The translations under genes were made by a program, and so were the position numbers. Below are positions 47,869 to 57,312 of a DNA stretch of 64,000 nucleotides, in pieces (the first letter of the stretch is position 1; the number at the start of each line of letters is the position of its first letter). The notes under the pieces are model-generated. The model worked only from the letters and a program-made list of their open reading frames with translations, did no database searches and was not told where the DNA came from. This DNA is from Azospirillum halopraeferens DSM 3675 (lineage in GTDB: Bacteria > Pseudomonadota > Alphaproteobacteria > Azospirillales > Azospirillaceae): assembly GCF_000429625.1 (NCBI RefSeq), contig NZ_AUCF01000010.1:1-64000 (forward strand). Reading direction: 5' to 3'.

Positions 47869-48447
47869 CTACCAGCGGCGCAGCGGGCCGACGTCCACGT
47901 GGACGAAATTGCTGTCGGGGTAATAGCCGACCCCGCCGGCCCGCAGGCTGAGGGACGCGCGGTGCAGGGTGCGCAGGGGAATGCCCGGCACCCGGATGTC
48001 GATGGCCTTGCCCACCATGTGGTAGCTGAACTTGGCGACGCCATCGGAATCGTTCTCGCGCAGCATGGCGTTGGTTGCCGGGGAACGATAGCCGGACACC
48101 ACGTGCACCGCGTCCCGGAAGCCCAGCCGGCGCTGGAGCTGGTGCAGGATGTCGAACAGCTTCGGGTCGATGGGGTGGACGTCGCCGGTGCGGTGGTCCC
48201 GCAGGATGCGGCTGAAAGCACGGATACCGTCCTTCAAATAACGGCCGCGGGACCAATATTCCCCTTTCAAGCGTTCGCCGGTGTGCAGATTGTGCAAATG
48301 CAACTGCCGGCCGGGGACGGCAGGCAACGCCAAGGACTCGTCCGGTGTCAGGATGGTTGCCGCCGCCGCAGTGGCCAACCCGAAACGCAAAACTTCCCTG
48401 CGCCCAACCGCAAGCGGCGGGCTCGTCTCATTGACGTCGCCGGTCAT
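47869..48447 (-). CDS. DUF882/YcbK-type M15-like peptidase
   Basis: A 192-residue secreted protein with a twin-arginine-like signal (GRREVLRFGLATAAAATIL). The DUF882 (YcbK) domain carries SGYRSPATNAMLR, SYHMVGKAIDIRV and NFVHVDVGPLRRW. The His, Asp and His match zinc ligands of M15 D,D-peptidases. Likely it acts on peptidoglycan in the periplasm. AAAGGGG lies six bases before the ATG. In many Proteobacteria DUF882 genes neighbour L,D-transpeptidase genes, as here. Confidence 0.87.
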   Translation of the reverse strand: MTGDVNETSPPLAVGRREVLRFGLATAAAATILTPDESLALPAVPGRQLHLHNLHTGERLKGEYWSRGRYLKDGIRAFSRILRDHRTGDVHPIDPKLFDILHQLQRRLGFRDAVHVVSGYRSPATNAMLRENDSDGVAKFSYHMVGKAIDIRVPGIPLRTLHRASLSLRAGGVGYYPDSNFVHVDVGPLRRW

Positions 48448-48507
48448 CTGTTCCCCTTTATGCCGCACCGGGACGGCACGGCCGCTTTCTTCGTTCGATC
48501 CCGGCCT

Positions 48508-48538
48508 CTTTAAGCCGGCTCCTACCCCCTTTTGTCAA
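48508..48538 (-). promoter_or_regulatory. candidate promoter of the DUF882 gene
   Basis: On the minus strand a consensus -35 TTGACA (48538-48533) precedes a -10-like TTAAAG (48513-48508) with a 19-base spacer (18 for CTTAAA). It is in AT-rich DNA 60 to 90 bp before the start codon. Spacing is a little long and the -10 is weak. Confidence 0.35.
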
Positions 48539-48637
48539 GCAACCAAAGGTTAACGCACCCTTGGGCATGCTTTAATTATGGTTAATGGTCGTTTACGATA
48601 ATGATCCGCAGCGATTCGCCTTCCCGCTGTGGGGCGG

Positions 48638-48675
48638 AAAACGGACGCGGCGCCGGCCGGGGAGGCCGGCGCCGC
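48638..48675 (-). terminator. intrinsic terminator of the L,D-transpeptidase gene
   Basis: A perfect 12-bp stem (GCGGCGCCGGCC / GGCCGGCGCCGC) with a 5-base loop is followed on the minus strand by GTCCGTTTTCC. It lies about 30 bp beyond the stop codon. Confidence 0.8.
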
Positions 48676-48703
48676 GCGCCGTTCGGGTCCTGTGGAGGGT
48701 CGA

Positions 48704-50473
48704 TCAGCCGCCCAGGGCGACCCGCTGGGAGGCCGGCGGCGCCTTGCGGGCGATGGCGCTCAGCAGGTCGGTGTCGCGGCCGTAGATGTCCTCGCGGAAC
48801 TGGACGGTGCCGTCGGCGTCCGCCCAGGCGGTGTGGTAGAGAAGGTGCACCGCCACCGACGGCTTCAGTGCCACCGTCCGGGTCTCGCCCTTGTCCAGCA
48901 CCTGCCGGCGACGATCCGCCGGCCAGTCGGTCATCCCGGTCATGACGAAGTCGGCCAGCGCCATCGGGTCGCCCACCCGCACGCAACCGGAGGAGAAGGT
49001 GCGCACCGACCGGTCGAATTTCTCACGGCCGGGCGTGTCGTGCAGGTAGACGTCGAACGCGTTGGGGATGTTGAACTTGACCTGCCCCAGCGCGTTGTTG
49101 GGGCCGGGGTCCTGGCGCAGCCGCATGGCGCCGATGCCGCGGCCGACCGATTTCCAGTCGATGCGGCGGGCATCCAGGGGGCGGGCGTCGGCCGACCAGC
49201 TTGAGAACAGGGTGAAGCCGTTCTTGGCGAGATAGCCGGGGTCCTTCAGCAGCTTGGGCAGATAGTCCTCGCGCGCCAGGCGGACCGGTACGGTCCAGGC
49301 GGGGTTGAAGACCACCGACGTGATGGTGCTGCTGAGGATGGGCGTCCGCCGCGCCGGGGTGCCAACGATCACCCGCATGGACAGCACCGTCCGCCCGTCG
49401 TCCACCGCCGTGAGGGAGTAGTCGGGGACGTTGACCGCCACATGGCGGGCGCCATAGCCGTCCGGCAGCCAGCGCATGCGCTCCAGGTTGGCCAGGATCT
49501 GGCCGACCCGGTCGGCGGCCGGTACGTTCAGTGCGGTGAGGGTCGCCGGCCCGATCACGCCGTCGACCGTCAGGCCGTGGCGGGCCTGGAAGCGCTCCAC
49601 CGCCTTCTTCAGGGGCGCGTCATAGAGGTCCGACCGCTCGGCCGTCTTGTCCCTGCCGGGGTCGGTGTATTCCCCGGTCACCGCCAGGCGGCGGCGCAGG
49701 GCCTTGACCGCCGGGTCGCGCATGCCCGGCTCCAGCTTGGTCACGCGCGGCGACGGAACGATCGGCCAGCCGCCTTTGGCCTCCAGCGCCCGGTAGCGCC
49801 GCAGGGCGTCCTTCAGCAGGGCGTAGTCCGGCCGCGCGGGCGCCAGTGCGGCCAGATGCGCGCGGGGATCGGCGGACGCCGCGGTCTCTTCCGCCACAGC
49901 CGCCGGGTCCACCGTCAGCGGCGTCACCGCGATGTCCGAGGCGACGGTTTTGGGGAGCACACGGCCCGACCGCAGATGGGCGCCGTAGCGCATGACCGCG
50001 TCGGTCAGCAGCAGGTCCAGCTCGACCCGGCTCGCCCTCTCCGGGTCGGTCAGGCGGGCGGCAATGGTGTCGGCGTGGTAGTCGGCGGAGGCCAGTCCTT
50101 CCGCATCGGCCGCCCGGATGGCGTCGAGCACGCCCGCCGCAGCGGTCATCGGAACCCCCGCGGCATCCAGCCACAGCGGCGCGAAGCCGCGCCGGGCGTA
50201 GAAGCGGCGCAGCCCCGGAAGGTCGACGGGGCGCCCGGCCACGAACCGGGATTCGTCGATCATGCGCCGGGCGATGGCGGTGTCCATCGCCATGTCCGGC
50301 GCCCCGGTCACCGCCGGTTCCGGCACATCGATCACCGCGGCATCCGGCGGAGTGATCGCCGTCGCATCGCCCGGAGCGGCGGGGCCGGCGACGGACTCGC
50401 CGGGAGTCGGCAGCGCGCCGGCGCCCATCGGGTACAGCAGAAGGACGAGCAGCAGCGTCGCGAAGCGGGACAT
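48704..50473 (-). CDS. L,D-transpeptidase, YcbB (LdtD)-type
   Basis: It has 589 residues: signal peptide (~1-20), scaffold region and a peptidoglycan-binding domain (SDLYDAPLKKAVERFQARHG, VDGVIGPATLTALN). The YkuD catalytic domain has MRVIVGTPARRTPILSS, an IPNAFDVYLHDTP loop and the active-site Cys in TFSSGCVRVGDP. The usual SHGC is SSGC here, as in the YcbB subgroup. It makes 3-3 crosslinks or attaches proteins to peptidoglycan. AAGGG precedes the ATG. A strong terminator follows. Confidence 0.9.
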   Translation of the reverse strand: MSRFATLLLVLLLYPMGAGALPTPGESVAGPAAPGDATAITPPDAAVIDVPEPAVTGAPDMAMDTAIARRMIDESRFVAGRPVDLPGLRRFYARRGFAPLWLDAAGVPMTAAAGVLDAIRAADAEGLASADYHADTIAARLTDPERASRVELDLLLTDAVMRYGAHLRSGRVLPKTVASDIAVTPLTVDPAAVAEETAASADPRAHLAALAPARPDYALLKDALRRYRALEAKGGWPIVPSPRVTKLEPGMRDPAVKALRRRLAVTGEYTDPGRDKTAERSDLYDAPLKKAVERFQARHGLTVDGVIGPATLTALNVPAADRVGQILANLERMRWLPDGYGARHVAVNVPDYSLTAVDDGRTVLSMRVIVGTPARRTPILSSTITSVVFNPAWTVPVRLAREDYLPKLLKDPGYLAKNGFTLFSSWSADARPLDARRIDWKSVGRGIGAMRLRQDPGPNNALGQVKFNIPNAFDVYLHDTPGREKFDRSVRTFSSGCVRVGDPMALADFVMTGMTDWPADRRRQVLDKGETRTVALKPSVAVHLLYHTAWADADGTVQFREDIYGRDTDLLSAIARKAPPASQRVALGG

Positions 50474-50684
50474 CGGGCAACCCTTTTGATATGCCGGATC
50501 GTTAGTCCATCCGGCGCGGCGTTGTCCAGTTTGTGTTCCCCGGATGCCGCAGGGTGTGATAATGCCGCAACATATTGCGCGACCAACTCGCATGCGCACA
50601 CCCCGGTCCCGTTTAGTCTTCGGTAACACATGCCGTACGATAATTGCGGTGGTGAAACCCGCAGACCGGCATGGTCCGTTGTCG

Positions 50685-52001
50685 ATGCAAACCGCGTCAC
50701 TCCCGTCAGCCGTTTCTCCCATCCGGTCCGATCAACTGGCCGAGGTGCTGGAACGGCATGTCCGTTGGGTCAGGGGCCTTCCCGGCGGGGTCCAGGCGAA
50801 CCTGGCGCTCGCCGATCTGGAAGGAGCCGACCTCGCCCACCGGGACCTGCGGGCCGCCCGTCTGATCGGGGCGCGGCTGAGCAAGTGCCGCCTGCACGCC
50901 ACCAACCTGTCCGGTGCCGATCTGTTCGGGGTGGACCTGTACGAGGCCGACGTCAGCCGGGCCAACCTGTCGCAGAGCGATCTGCGCGGTGCGCGCCTGC
51001 GCGCCGCCGACATCAGTGAAGCCAACCTGGGCGGTGCCGACCTGTCACCGGGCCGCCCCGGCGACAGCGCCGCCACGCGCCGGGCCCAGCAGCAGGAAAC
51101 CCCGGAGAAGGCGGCCGCCCGCGTGCGCCTGCGCACGGCCGTGCTGGCGCGCACCAGCGCTGCGCCGCGCACGGCGATGGGCGTCAGCACCGACCTGTCG
51201 GGTGCCGTGCTGCGCAAGGCGATCCTGACCGAAGCCGACCTGACCGCCTGCATCCTGCAGAACGTCGACCTCTCCGGCGCCGTCCTGATCAACACCAACC
51301 TGTCCGATGCCCGCCTCAGCGGCGCCAACCTGTCGGGTGCCACCCTGACGGGGACGGTGTTCCGCAACGCCGACCTGGTGGGCGCGCGGCTGGCCGGTTG
51401 CGACCTCGGCGTGGCGGAGATGTCCGGAGCCCTGTTCGCCCGGCCGCTCGACACCCTGGGGCTGGAGCTGCAGCGGGCGATCTTCGACCACGAGCGCTGG
51501 ATCGACAGCCTGGGGCAGCGCGGGGCGCGCGCGGAACTGGATGGTGTCGACCTCAGCCGCAGCGATCTGCGGGGTGTCAACCTCAGCGCCGCGACGTTGC
51601 GCGGGGCCAACCTGTCGGGGGCGACGCTGACGGGGGCGCGGCTGCTCATGGCCGACCTGTCGGGTGCGATCCTGGAAGGCGCCAACCTCGTCGGTGCCGA
51701 CCTCTCGGGGGCCAACCTCTCCTTCGCCCGCCTGACCGGCGCCGACCTCACCGCCGTCCGGCTGGGGCCGGCGGAGATCAAGGACACCGCCGGCCGGTCC
51801 ACCGGCCGCTCCTGGGCTGCCAACCTCACCGGCTCCGACCTGACCCGCGCCTTCCTGTGCGGGGCATGCCTGGTGCAGGCCAACCTGACCGATGCCATCC
51901 TGGACGACGCCGAACTGCGCGGCGCCGACCTTGCCGGTGCCAAGCTCCAGGGCGCCCGCCCGGCGGGCGGCATCCGCCGGCGGCCGGGGCACGGGGACTA
52001 G
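50685..52001 (+). CDS. pentapeptide-repeat protein with two HxxW modules
   Basis: It has 438 residues, mostly A(D/N)LxX repeats (LSGADLFGVDLYEADVSRAN and on) that form a right-handed beta-helix. A charged, alanine-rich insert (~residues 125-170) interrupts the coil. A motif seen near the N terminus (LERHVRWVRGLPGGVQANL) recurs mid-protein (FDHERWIDSLGQRGARAEL), each followed by a new repeat run. Scaffold or interaction roles are typical; no enzymatic residues are seen. ATG at 50685 is preferred, though a weak ribosome site leaves GTG codons upstream possible. Its stop overlaps the convergent hydrolase stop in CTAG. Confidence 0.8.
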   Translation: MQTASLPSAVSPIRSDQLAEVLERHVRWVRGLPGGVQANLALADLEGADLAHRDLRAARLIGARLSKCRLHATNLSGADLFGVDLYEADVSRANLSQSDLRGARLRAADISEANLGGADLSPGRPGDSAATRRAQQQETPEKAAARVRLRTAVLARTSAAPRTAMGVSTDLSGAVLRKAILTEADLTACILQNVDLSGAVLINTNLSDARLSGANLSGATLTGTVFRNADLVGARLAGCDLGVAEMSGALFARPLDTLGLELQRAIFDHERWIDSLGQRGARAELDGVDLSRSDLRGVNLSAATLRGANLSGATLTGARLLMADLSGAILEGANLVGADLSGANLSFARLTGADLTAVRLGPAEIKDTAGRSTGRSWAANLTGSDLTRAFLCGACLVQANLTDAILDDAELRGADLAGAKLQGARPAGGIRRRPGHGD

Positions 52002-52843
52002 ATCCGCGCGGCCATGTGGTTCGTCACGGCGGTGACGATGGCCGGGATCTCCGCCGGTGGCAACTCATGTCCGACACCCTTCAGAACCATCAGGCGCGCC
52101 CCCGGAATGCCCGTGGCGAGCGCCTCCCCGTTGGGCAGCGGCAGGATCGGGTCCTCCTCTCCGTGAATCACCAGGACCGGCCGCGCGATGGCGCGGAAGC
52201 GGCCGGGATGGCTGTGGCGGAGTTGCACGGTGCCATGATTGAAGGCGCTGGCGATGCTCCGGGTGCGGGAGAGGACGGCGCCGATTTCCGCACGGGTCCG
52301 CTCGACGTCCAACGGGTGGGCCGATCCGGCGCACAGCCGGGCGATGCCCAGCAGGAAGTCGGTGACCGCCTCCCGGTCCGACCAGTCCAGCTCCGCGCTT
52401 CCGGCAAAGTGCTCCATGAACGCGGGCGCGATGTGCGGCAGCGGCGGACCGTCCCAGTCCAGCGGTTCGGAGCCGATCAGCGTCAGCGACGCCACGCGCT
52501 GCAGATGATCGAGCGTCACCAACTGTCCGATCAGACCGCCCAGCGACATGCCCACCAGGTGCGCGTCGGCCAAACCGTAGGCGTCCATGACGCCGACCAG
52601 ATCGCCTGCCAGATCCTCCACGGCGTACCCGGCCGCACCCGGCGCAACGGTGGTGGAGCGGCCGGTGTCCCGGTGGTCGTAGCGGATCACGAAGTACCCC
52701 CGGTCGGCCAGCCCGCGGCAAAGCGCGTCCGGCCAGCCGAGCATCGATGCGGTAGCGCCCATGATGAGGACGACCGCCGGATGGTCCGGTCTGCCGAACG
52801 CCTCGGTCGCAATAACCACATCGTCGAGGTGGACCGTCTTCAT
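51998..52843 (-). CDS. alpha/beta hydrolase
   Basis: A 281-residue alpha/beta-hydrolase with the oxyanion region VVLIMGATASMLGWPD, the nucleophile elbow VGMSLGGL (Ser) and acid/base residues near IHGEEDPILP and GVGHELPPAE. The FVIRYDHRDTGRST segment is common in the family close to aclacinomycin methylesterase RdmC. The substrate is unknown. GGGAGA precedes the ATG by six bases. It may be read together with the receiver-domain gene 29 bp upstream. Confidence 0.88.
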   Translation of the reverse strand: MKTVHLDDVVIATEAFGRPDHPAVVLIMGATASMLGWPDALCRGLADRGYFVIRYDHRDTGRSTTVAPGAAGYAVEDLAGDLVGVMDAYGLADAHLVGMSLGGLIGQLVTLDHLQRVASLTLIGSEPLDWDGPPLPHIAPAFMEHFAGSAELDWSDREAVTDFLLGIARLCAGSAHPLDVERTRAEIGAVLSRTRSIASAFNHGTVQLRHSHPGRFRAIARPVLVIHGEEDPILPLPNGEALATGIPGARLMVLKGVGHELPPAEIPAIVTAVTNHMAARI

Positions 52844-52872
52844 TCTGTCTCCCGTCCCATGGGGTTCGCCGG

Positions 52873-54825
52873 CTATCGGTTCACCAGCACCAGCACCTTT
52901 TCTTCGAGCTGTTCGGGTGAGAAGGGCTTGGCGATGTAGGCGGTGACGTCGTGGGCCATCGCCTCCTCCACCGCGATCATGGTGGCGAGCGCCGTGACCA
53001 TCAGGAACGGCATGCCCGGCCGGGCGGCACGGACCTGCTTCAGGAACTCCAGCCCGGAGAGGCGCGGCATCTTCCAGTCGCAGACGATCAGGTTGATGGA
53101 ATCCCCGTGTTCGGTGAACGCGGTCAGCGCGGCGTGGCCGTCCTCGGCCGAGAGGATGCGGACGATCCCGAGGTCGCGCAGGATCATCTCCACATAGGAG
53201 CGCGCCGCCGGCTCGTCGTCGGCCAGCAGGACGCACAGCTCCCCCATGGAGCGCAGCGGCGTGCCGGCTCCCTCCAGCGTCTCCATGAACCGGGCGAAGG
53301 TTTCGGCGCGTCCCTCCGTGTCGGCCTTGCGGCGGGCCAGGAAGGCGCGGAGGAACGGGGTCGTGCGCACATGGTGGCCGATCAGCTCGCGCACCGCGGT
53401 GGCGGACTTGCCTTCGGTGAAGGCGCCTTCGGCGCACAGGGTGGCGAACTCCGTCACCTCCTCCACCGACGGGGTGCCCTCGCGGGCGATGCGGGCGAGG
53501 ACGCGGTTGGTCCGCAGGAAGGTGAACTGGGTCTCGTCGAGCATGCGGACATAGGTGTCCCGCATGGCGTCGGGCAGGCCGGAGCGGGCGATGCGCCGCT
53601 GCAGGTCGGACAACGCCTTGATGCGCGCGCGCAGGGTGCGGGCCCCTTCGAACAGGTGCTGCGCGAAGTCGCGCTGATCCAGCGCCCGCTGAACCGCCGC
53701 GGTCACCATGCGGCGGCTGCGCTCGCCCATGGCGGCGCCTTCGAACGTCAGAAGCTCCACCAGGCGGGTGTGCAGGGTCTTGCCCCGCTGCATCGCCTCC
53801 AGCCGCTCCTCGGTCAGCATCCGGGCGATGCGGGCGTCGAGGATGCGCAGGGTGCGCTCGCCGCCGATGGTGCTTCCCTGCACCCGCAGCGCGTTGGCCA
53901 GCGCCGTGGTCGCCATCATCTCGTCGAGGATCGCCGACGCGGCGCGCGGGTCGGCGTCCGGAGAGGCCGACAGCCGCTCGGGCCCCGTCAGGGCGTGCTG
54001 GATGGCAAGCTCCAGCCCGCGCCGGGCCGGGGCGGCCGCCCGTGTCCCGATGAAGGTTGCCAGGCGGCGGATGACCGGCGGCGTGTTCGGATGCCCCACC
54101 GGCTCGCCCTTCCACAGCCGCGCCATCGCTTCCACCAGGTCCCGCAGCCCGCCGATCCACCCGAACAGCTCATCCACCGCCAGGGGGCTGGCGAGGATCT
54201 CGCCGATGATCTGGGACAGCGCCTCGATCCCCTCGGGCGGGATCTGGTCGGCGTCGAGGGCCAGCAGGCGCGTCAGCTTCATCTCGAAGCTGCCGGACTC
54301 CGACAGCCAGGCCGCCAGCAGGGCGTCCAGCGCGTAGCGGCCGGCGAACGAGTCCCCGGGGCGCAGCTTGGCGACGGTGGCGGCGAACAGGCGCACGTCC
54401 AGCGACGGCGACGGCCCCCGGTGCGCCCGCTCCGCCGTCAGGGCCGCGGCGGCGCTCTCCAGGCGGATCAGTTCCTCCAGCCGCTGAGCCGCGGTCAGGC
54501 GGCCCGGCACGGCCCGGGCACGGGCCAACCGGTCCAGCACGGCGGTGCGCCGGTACCAGGAGGTGAAGCGGCGCTGGGGCTCCACCGTGTGGAGGAGTTC
54601 CGTCGGCGTCAGACGGTGGCTCTCCAGGAACTCGGCCAGCGTGTCCGCCATCGCGAATCGGCTGGCCGATGCGTAGAGATCCTCCGGCGACCGGCACGGA
54701 GCCGGCTCCGACCCCGCCGCCACGCCGTCGTCGCCCGACAGTTCCACCAGCAGGGCGTCCACGTCATAGCAGGCGTCCGCCGGGATGCCGAGACGGGGGG
54801 AGGACGGCGGGTCGGCCGGTGCCAT
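52873..54825 (-). CDS. large protein with C-terminal response-regulator receiver domain
   Basis: It has 650 residues. The last ~120 are a receiver domain (VLLADDEPAARSYVEMIL, phospho-acceptor Asp in LIVCDWKMPRLSG, conserved Lys in YIAKPFS). The first ~520 residues are helical and match no family I recognise, so the output lies N-terminal to the receiver, the reverse of most regulators. No DNA-binding motif is seen. The gene starts 14 bases after the LysR-HTH hybrid kinase stop, making it the probable phosphorelay partner. ATG at 54825 (nine bases after GAGGAG) is preferred over 54831. Confidence 0.8.
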   Translation of the reverse strand: MAPADPPSSPRLGIPADACYDVDALLVELSGDDGVAAGSEPAPCRSPEDLYASASRFAMADTLAEFLESHRLTPTELLHTVEPQRRFTSWYRRTAVLDRLARARAVPGRLTAAQRLEELIRLESAAAALTAERAHRGPSPSLDVRLFAATVAKLRPGDSFAGRYALDALLAAWLSESGSFEMKLTRLLALDADQIPPEGIEALSQIIGEILASPLAVDELFGWIGGLRDLVEAMARLWKGEPVGHPNTPPVIRRLATFIGTRAAAPARRGLELAIQHALTGPERLSASPDADPRAASAILDEMMATTALANALRVQGSTIGGERTLRILDARIARMLTEERLEAMQRGKTLHTRLVELLTFEGAAMGERSRRMVTAAVQRALDQRDFAQHLFEGARTLRARIKALSDLQRRIARSGLPDAMRDTYVRMLDETQFTFLRTNRVLARIAREGTPSVEEVTEFATLCAEGAFTEGKSATAVRELIGHHVRTTPFLRAFLARRKADTEGRAETFARFMETLEGAGTPLRSMGELCVLLADDEPAARSYVEMILRDLGIVRILSAEDGHAALTAFTEHGDSINLIVCDWKMPRLSGLEFLKQVRAARPGMPFLMVTALATMIAVEEAMAHDVTAYIAKPFSPEQLEEKVLVLVNR

Positions 54826-54838
54826 GGACATCGGCTCC

Positions 54839-57127
54839 TCAATCGACCAGGGACCGCACGCGGTCGGCCAGCGCGTCCGGTTCGATGGGCTTGTGCAGGA
54901 ATCCGACGCTGCGGGTGTCGGACAACAGGTCGTTCAGATCCTCGTCCTGCGGCGGATAGCCGGAGATCAGAAGGATGGGCAGGTCCGGGCACTCCCGTCG
55001 CAGCGTGCGCGCCACATCCGCCCCGCCCAGATGCGGCATGACCAGATCGGTGACCACCAGGTCGAAGGCGCCGCCGGCCGCGGCGAAGACGGCCAGCGCC
55101 TCCTGCCCGTCGGCCGCGGCGGCGACGCGCAGGCCCATGTCCTCCAGCGTCAGGCGGATGAAATCCCGCACCTGCTCCTCGTCCTCCACCAGCAGCACCG
55201 TGGCGGCGAACGGCGATGGGCCGGTCTCGGCACGGCCGGCGGCAGGGATGACAGCCGGCGGCACGGTGCCGGGCCGGCGGTCGGCCTCCCCGCCCGGGAC
55301 GGTACGGCCGGCGGGGAAATACAGGGTGAAGCACGCCCCCTCCCCCGGTTCGGAGGCCACCTCCACGGCGCCCCCCGCCCGCGTCACCGTGGAATAGACC
55401 AGCGCCAGGCCGAGACCGGTGCCGGCTCCCTGCTCCTTGGTGGTGAAGAAAGGCTCGAAGATGCGGTCGATGATCGCCGGGTCGATGCCATTCCCGGTGT
55501 CGCGCACGGTCACGGCGACCAGCGGGCCGGGTTCCACGTCGGCGTGGCGCCAGCGGAACGCCTCGTCGGGGTCGGCGCGGTCGATGGTGATGGTGATGGT
55601 GCCGCCCGACGGCATGGCGTCGCGGGCGTTGATCGCCAGGTTGACCAGGGTCTGATGCAGCAGCCCCGGTTCGATCATCACCACCGCGTCGGCGTCGCGC
55701 AGGTCCGTCTTCACCCGGTAGCGTTCGCCCAGGATGGGGTGCAGGAAGCGGCGCAACTCTTCGATCTGGTCGGCGACGCGCACCGGCCGCGCCGGTTCCG
55801 CCGGCCCGGCCCGGCCGAAGCTGAGCAGCTGCCCCGTCAATCCGGCGGCGCGGTCGGTCGCCTTGACGATCTCGCCCAGACACTGGTCGACGCGCGCCCG
55901 GTCGCCCGGCGTGCGGCGCGCCATCTGGGCGAACCCGCCGATGGCGGTCAGCATGTTGTTGAACTCGTGGGCGATGCCGCCGGCAAGCTGGCCGATCGCC
56001 TGCATCTTCTGCGACTGCTGCAGGGCCCGTTCCGCCCGGTTGCGCTGGGTGACGTCGTCGAAGACGAGGAACCAGGCCGCTTCTCCTTCGACTTCGACGG
56101 GATGCACCCCCACCTCCACCTCGCGCAGGGTGCCGTCGCGGCCGGCGACCCGCACCTCAAGAGGAGCGGCGAAGGGCGGTTCGGGGGCGGGGGGCGGCAG
56201 CACGGCGAACAGGGGCTCCCCGTCGCCCACCACGTCGCTCCCGACGATCGGCACCGCAGGCATGGCCGCGGGGTCGTCGGTGTCGAGCAGCGCCGCGGCG
56301 GCGCGGTTGGCGAAGCGCACCCGCGCCCCGTCCCACACCACGATGCCGTAGGGGGCGGTTTCCACCAGCCGGCGGTAGCGCTCCTCGCTGCGCGCCAGCG
56401 CCTCCTCGTGGCGTTTCAGCTCGGTGATGTCGGTGAGGATCTTGACGACCCCGCCGGACCGGGTGGCGTGCTCGCTGATGCGGTACCAGCGCCCGTCGGT
56501 CAGCCGGTGGTCGGTGGGCCGGTCGGTCTCGATGTGGCGGCGCAGCCGTTCCTCGATCCAGCCGCCGGGGTCGTCGACGGTGCTGCCGGCGGCCCCGCGC
56601 TCCACCGCCTTGCGCAGGATGTCGGCGAATCGCACGCCGGGGCGCAGGACGTCCTTCAGCAGGGGGTAGGCGGCGCGGTAGCGCTCGTTGCACAGCACGA
56701 GCTGCCCCTCCCGGTCGAACAGCACGAAACCCTCGCTGACGCAGCCGATGGCGTCCGCCAGCACGGTGCGGATGCGCACCGCCTCGCACACGGCGTCCGC
56801 CTCGGCCGGCGGGGCCGGGCAGGGGGAGGAGTCCGGGCCGTCCGGCGCGACCAGGCAGCGCACCGCGTCGTCGTGCAGGGTGACCAGCCGGCGGGCGTTG
56901 TCGAGCAGGCGGCTGCCCGCGGCGGTGAGGCGCGGCGGTCCCGCCGCGGCCACGAGCGGCAGCGCCAGCGCATCCTCCAGGCCGCGCACGGCATGGCGCA
57001 GGTCAGCCTCGGTCACGCCGCAGCGCAGGGCGGCGGCGGTGAACGAGCCGGTGTCGGCCAGCGCCACGAACCCCCGCAGGGCGGGGATGTCGAGCGCGGG
57101 GGCAGGGGCGGAGCGGACTTCCATCAT
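54839..57127 (-). CDS. soluble hybrid histidine kinase with N-terminal LysR-type HTH and two PAS domains
   Basis: It has 762 residues with no membrane segment. Residues ~13-75 read as a LysR-type HTH ([20 protein letters not shown], then [31 protein letters not shown]). Next come a PAS_7-like domain (~121-238, [20 protein letters not shown]) and a second PAS (~245-365). The kinase core has His387 in [11 protein letters not shown] and ATPase boxes [16 protein letters not shown] and [14 protein letters not shown] receiver carries Asp694 (LVVTDLVMP). A DNA-binding-like module on a hybrid kinase is uncommon. Its partner is likely the next gene. Confidence 0.88.
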   Translation of the reverse strand: MMEVRSAPAPALDIPALRGFVALADTGSFTAAALRCGVTEADLRHAVRGLEDALALPLVAAAGPPRLTAAGSRLLDNARRLVTLHDDAVRCLVAPDGPDSSPCPAPPAEADAVCEAVRIRTVLADAIGCVSEGFVLFDREGQLVLCNERYRAAYPLLKDVLRPGVRFADILRKAVERGAAGSTVDDPGGWIEERLRRHIETDRPTDHRLTDGRWYRISEHATRSGGVVKILTDITELKRHEEALARSEERYRRLVETAPYGIVVWDGARVRFANRAAAALLDTDDPAAMPAVPIVGSDVVGDGEPLFAVLPPPAPEPPFAAPLEVRVAGRDGTLREVEVGVHPVEVEGEAAWFLVFDDVTQRNRAERALQQSQKMQAIGQLAGGIAHEFNNMLTAIGGFAQMARRTPGDRARVDQCLGEIVKATDRAAGLTGQLLSFGRAGPAEPARPVRVADQIEELRRFLHPILGERYRVKTDLRDADAVVMIEPGLLHQTLVNLAINARDAMPSGGTITITIDRADPDEAFRWRHADVEPGPLVAVTVRDTGNGIDPAIIDRIFEPFFTTKEQGAGTGLGLALVYSTVTRAGGAVEVASEPGEGACFTLYFPAGRTVPGGEADRRPGTVPPAVIPAAGRAETGPSPFAATVLLVEDEEQVRDFIRLTLEDMGLRVAAAADGQEALAVFAAAGGAFDLVVTDLVMPHLGGADVARTLRRECPDLPILLISGYPPQDEDLNDLLSDTRSVGFLHKPIEPDALADRVRSLVD

Positions 57128-57312
57128 TGATGGTCATTCAAGCATCGCAGCCGGGCCGCCGCCAGCCCATTCCACCGGGTGCGAAGGATTGCCGCCGCGG
57201 ATCTGACCGGACCATCCATCCGTGTGACCATCCCCGCAGCGATTCGGCCAACGGCAGGGCCGGATGGCGGAGGCGGCCCGGACCACACGGTGCAAGGCGC
57301 ATGAGGCCACGG

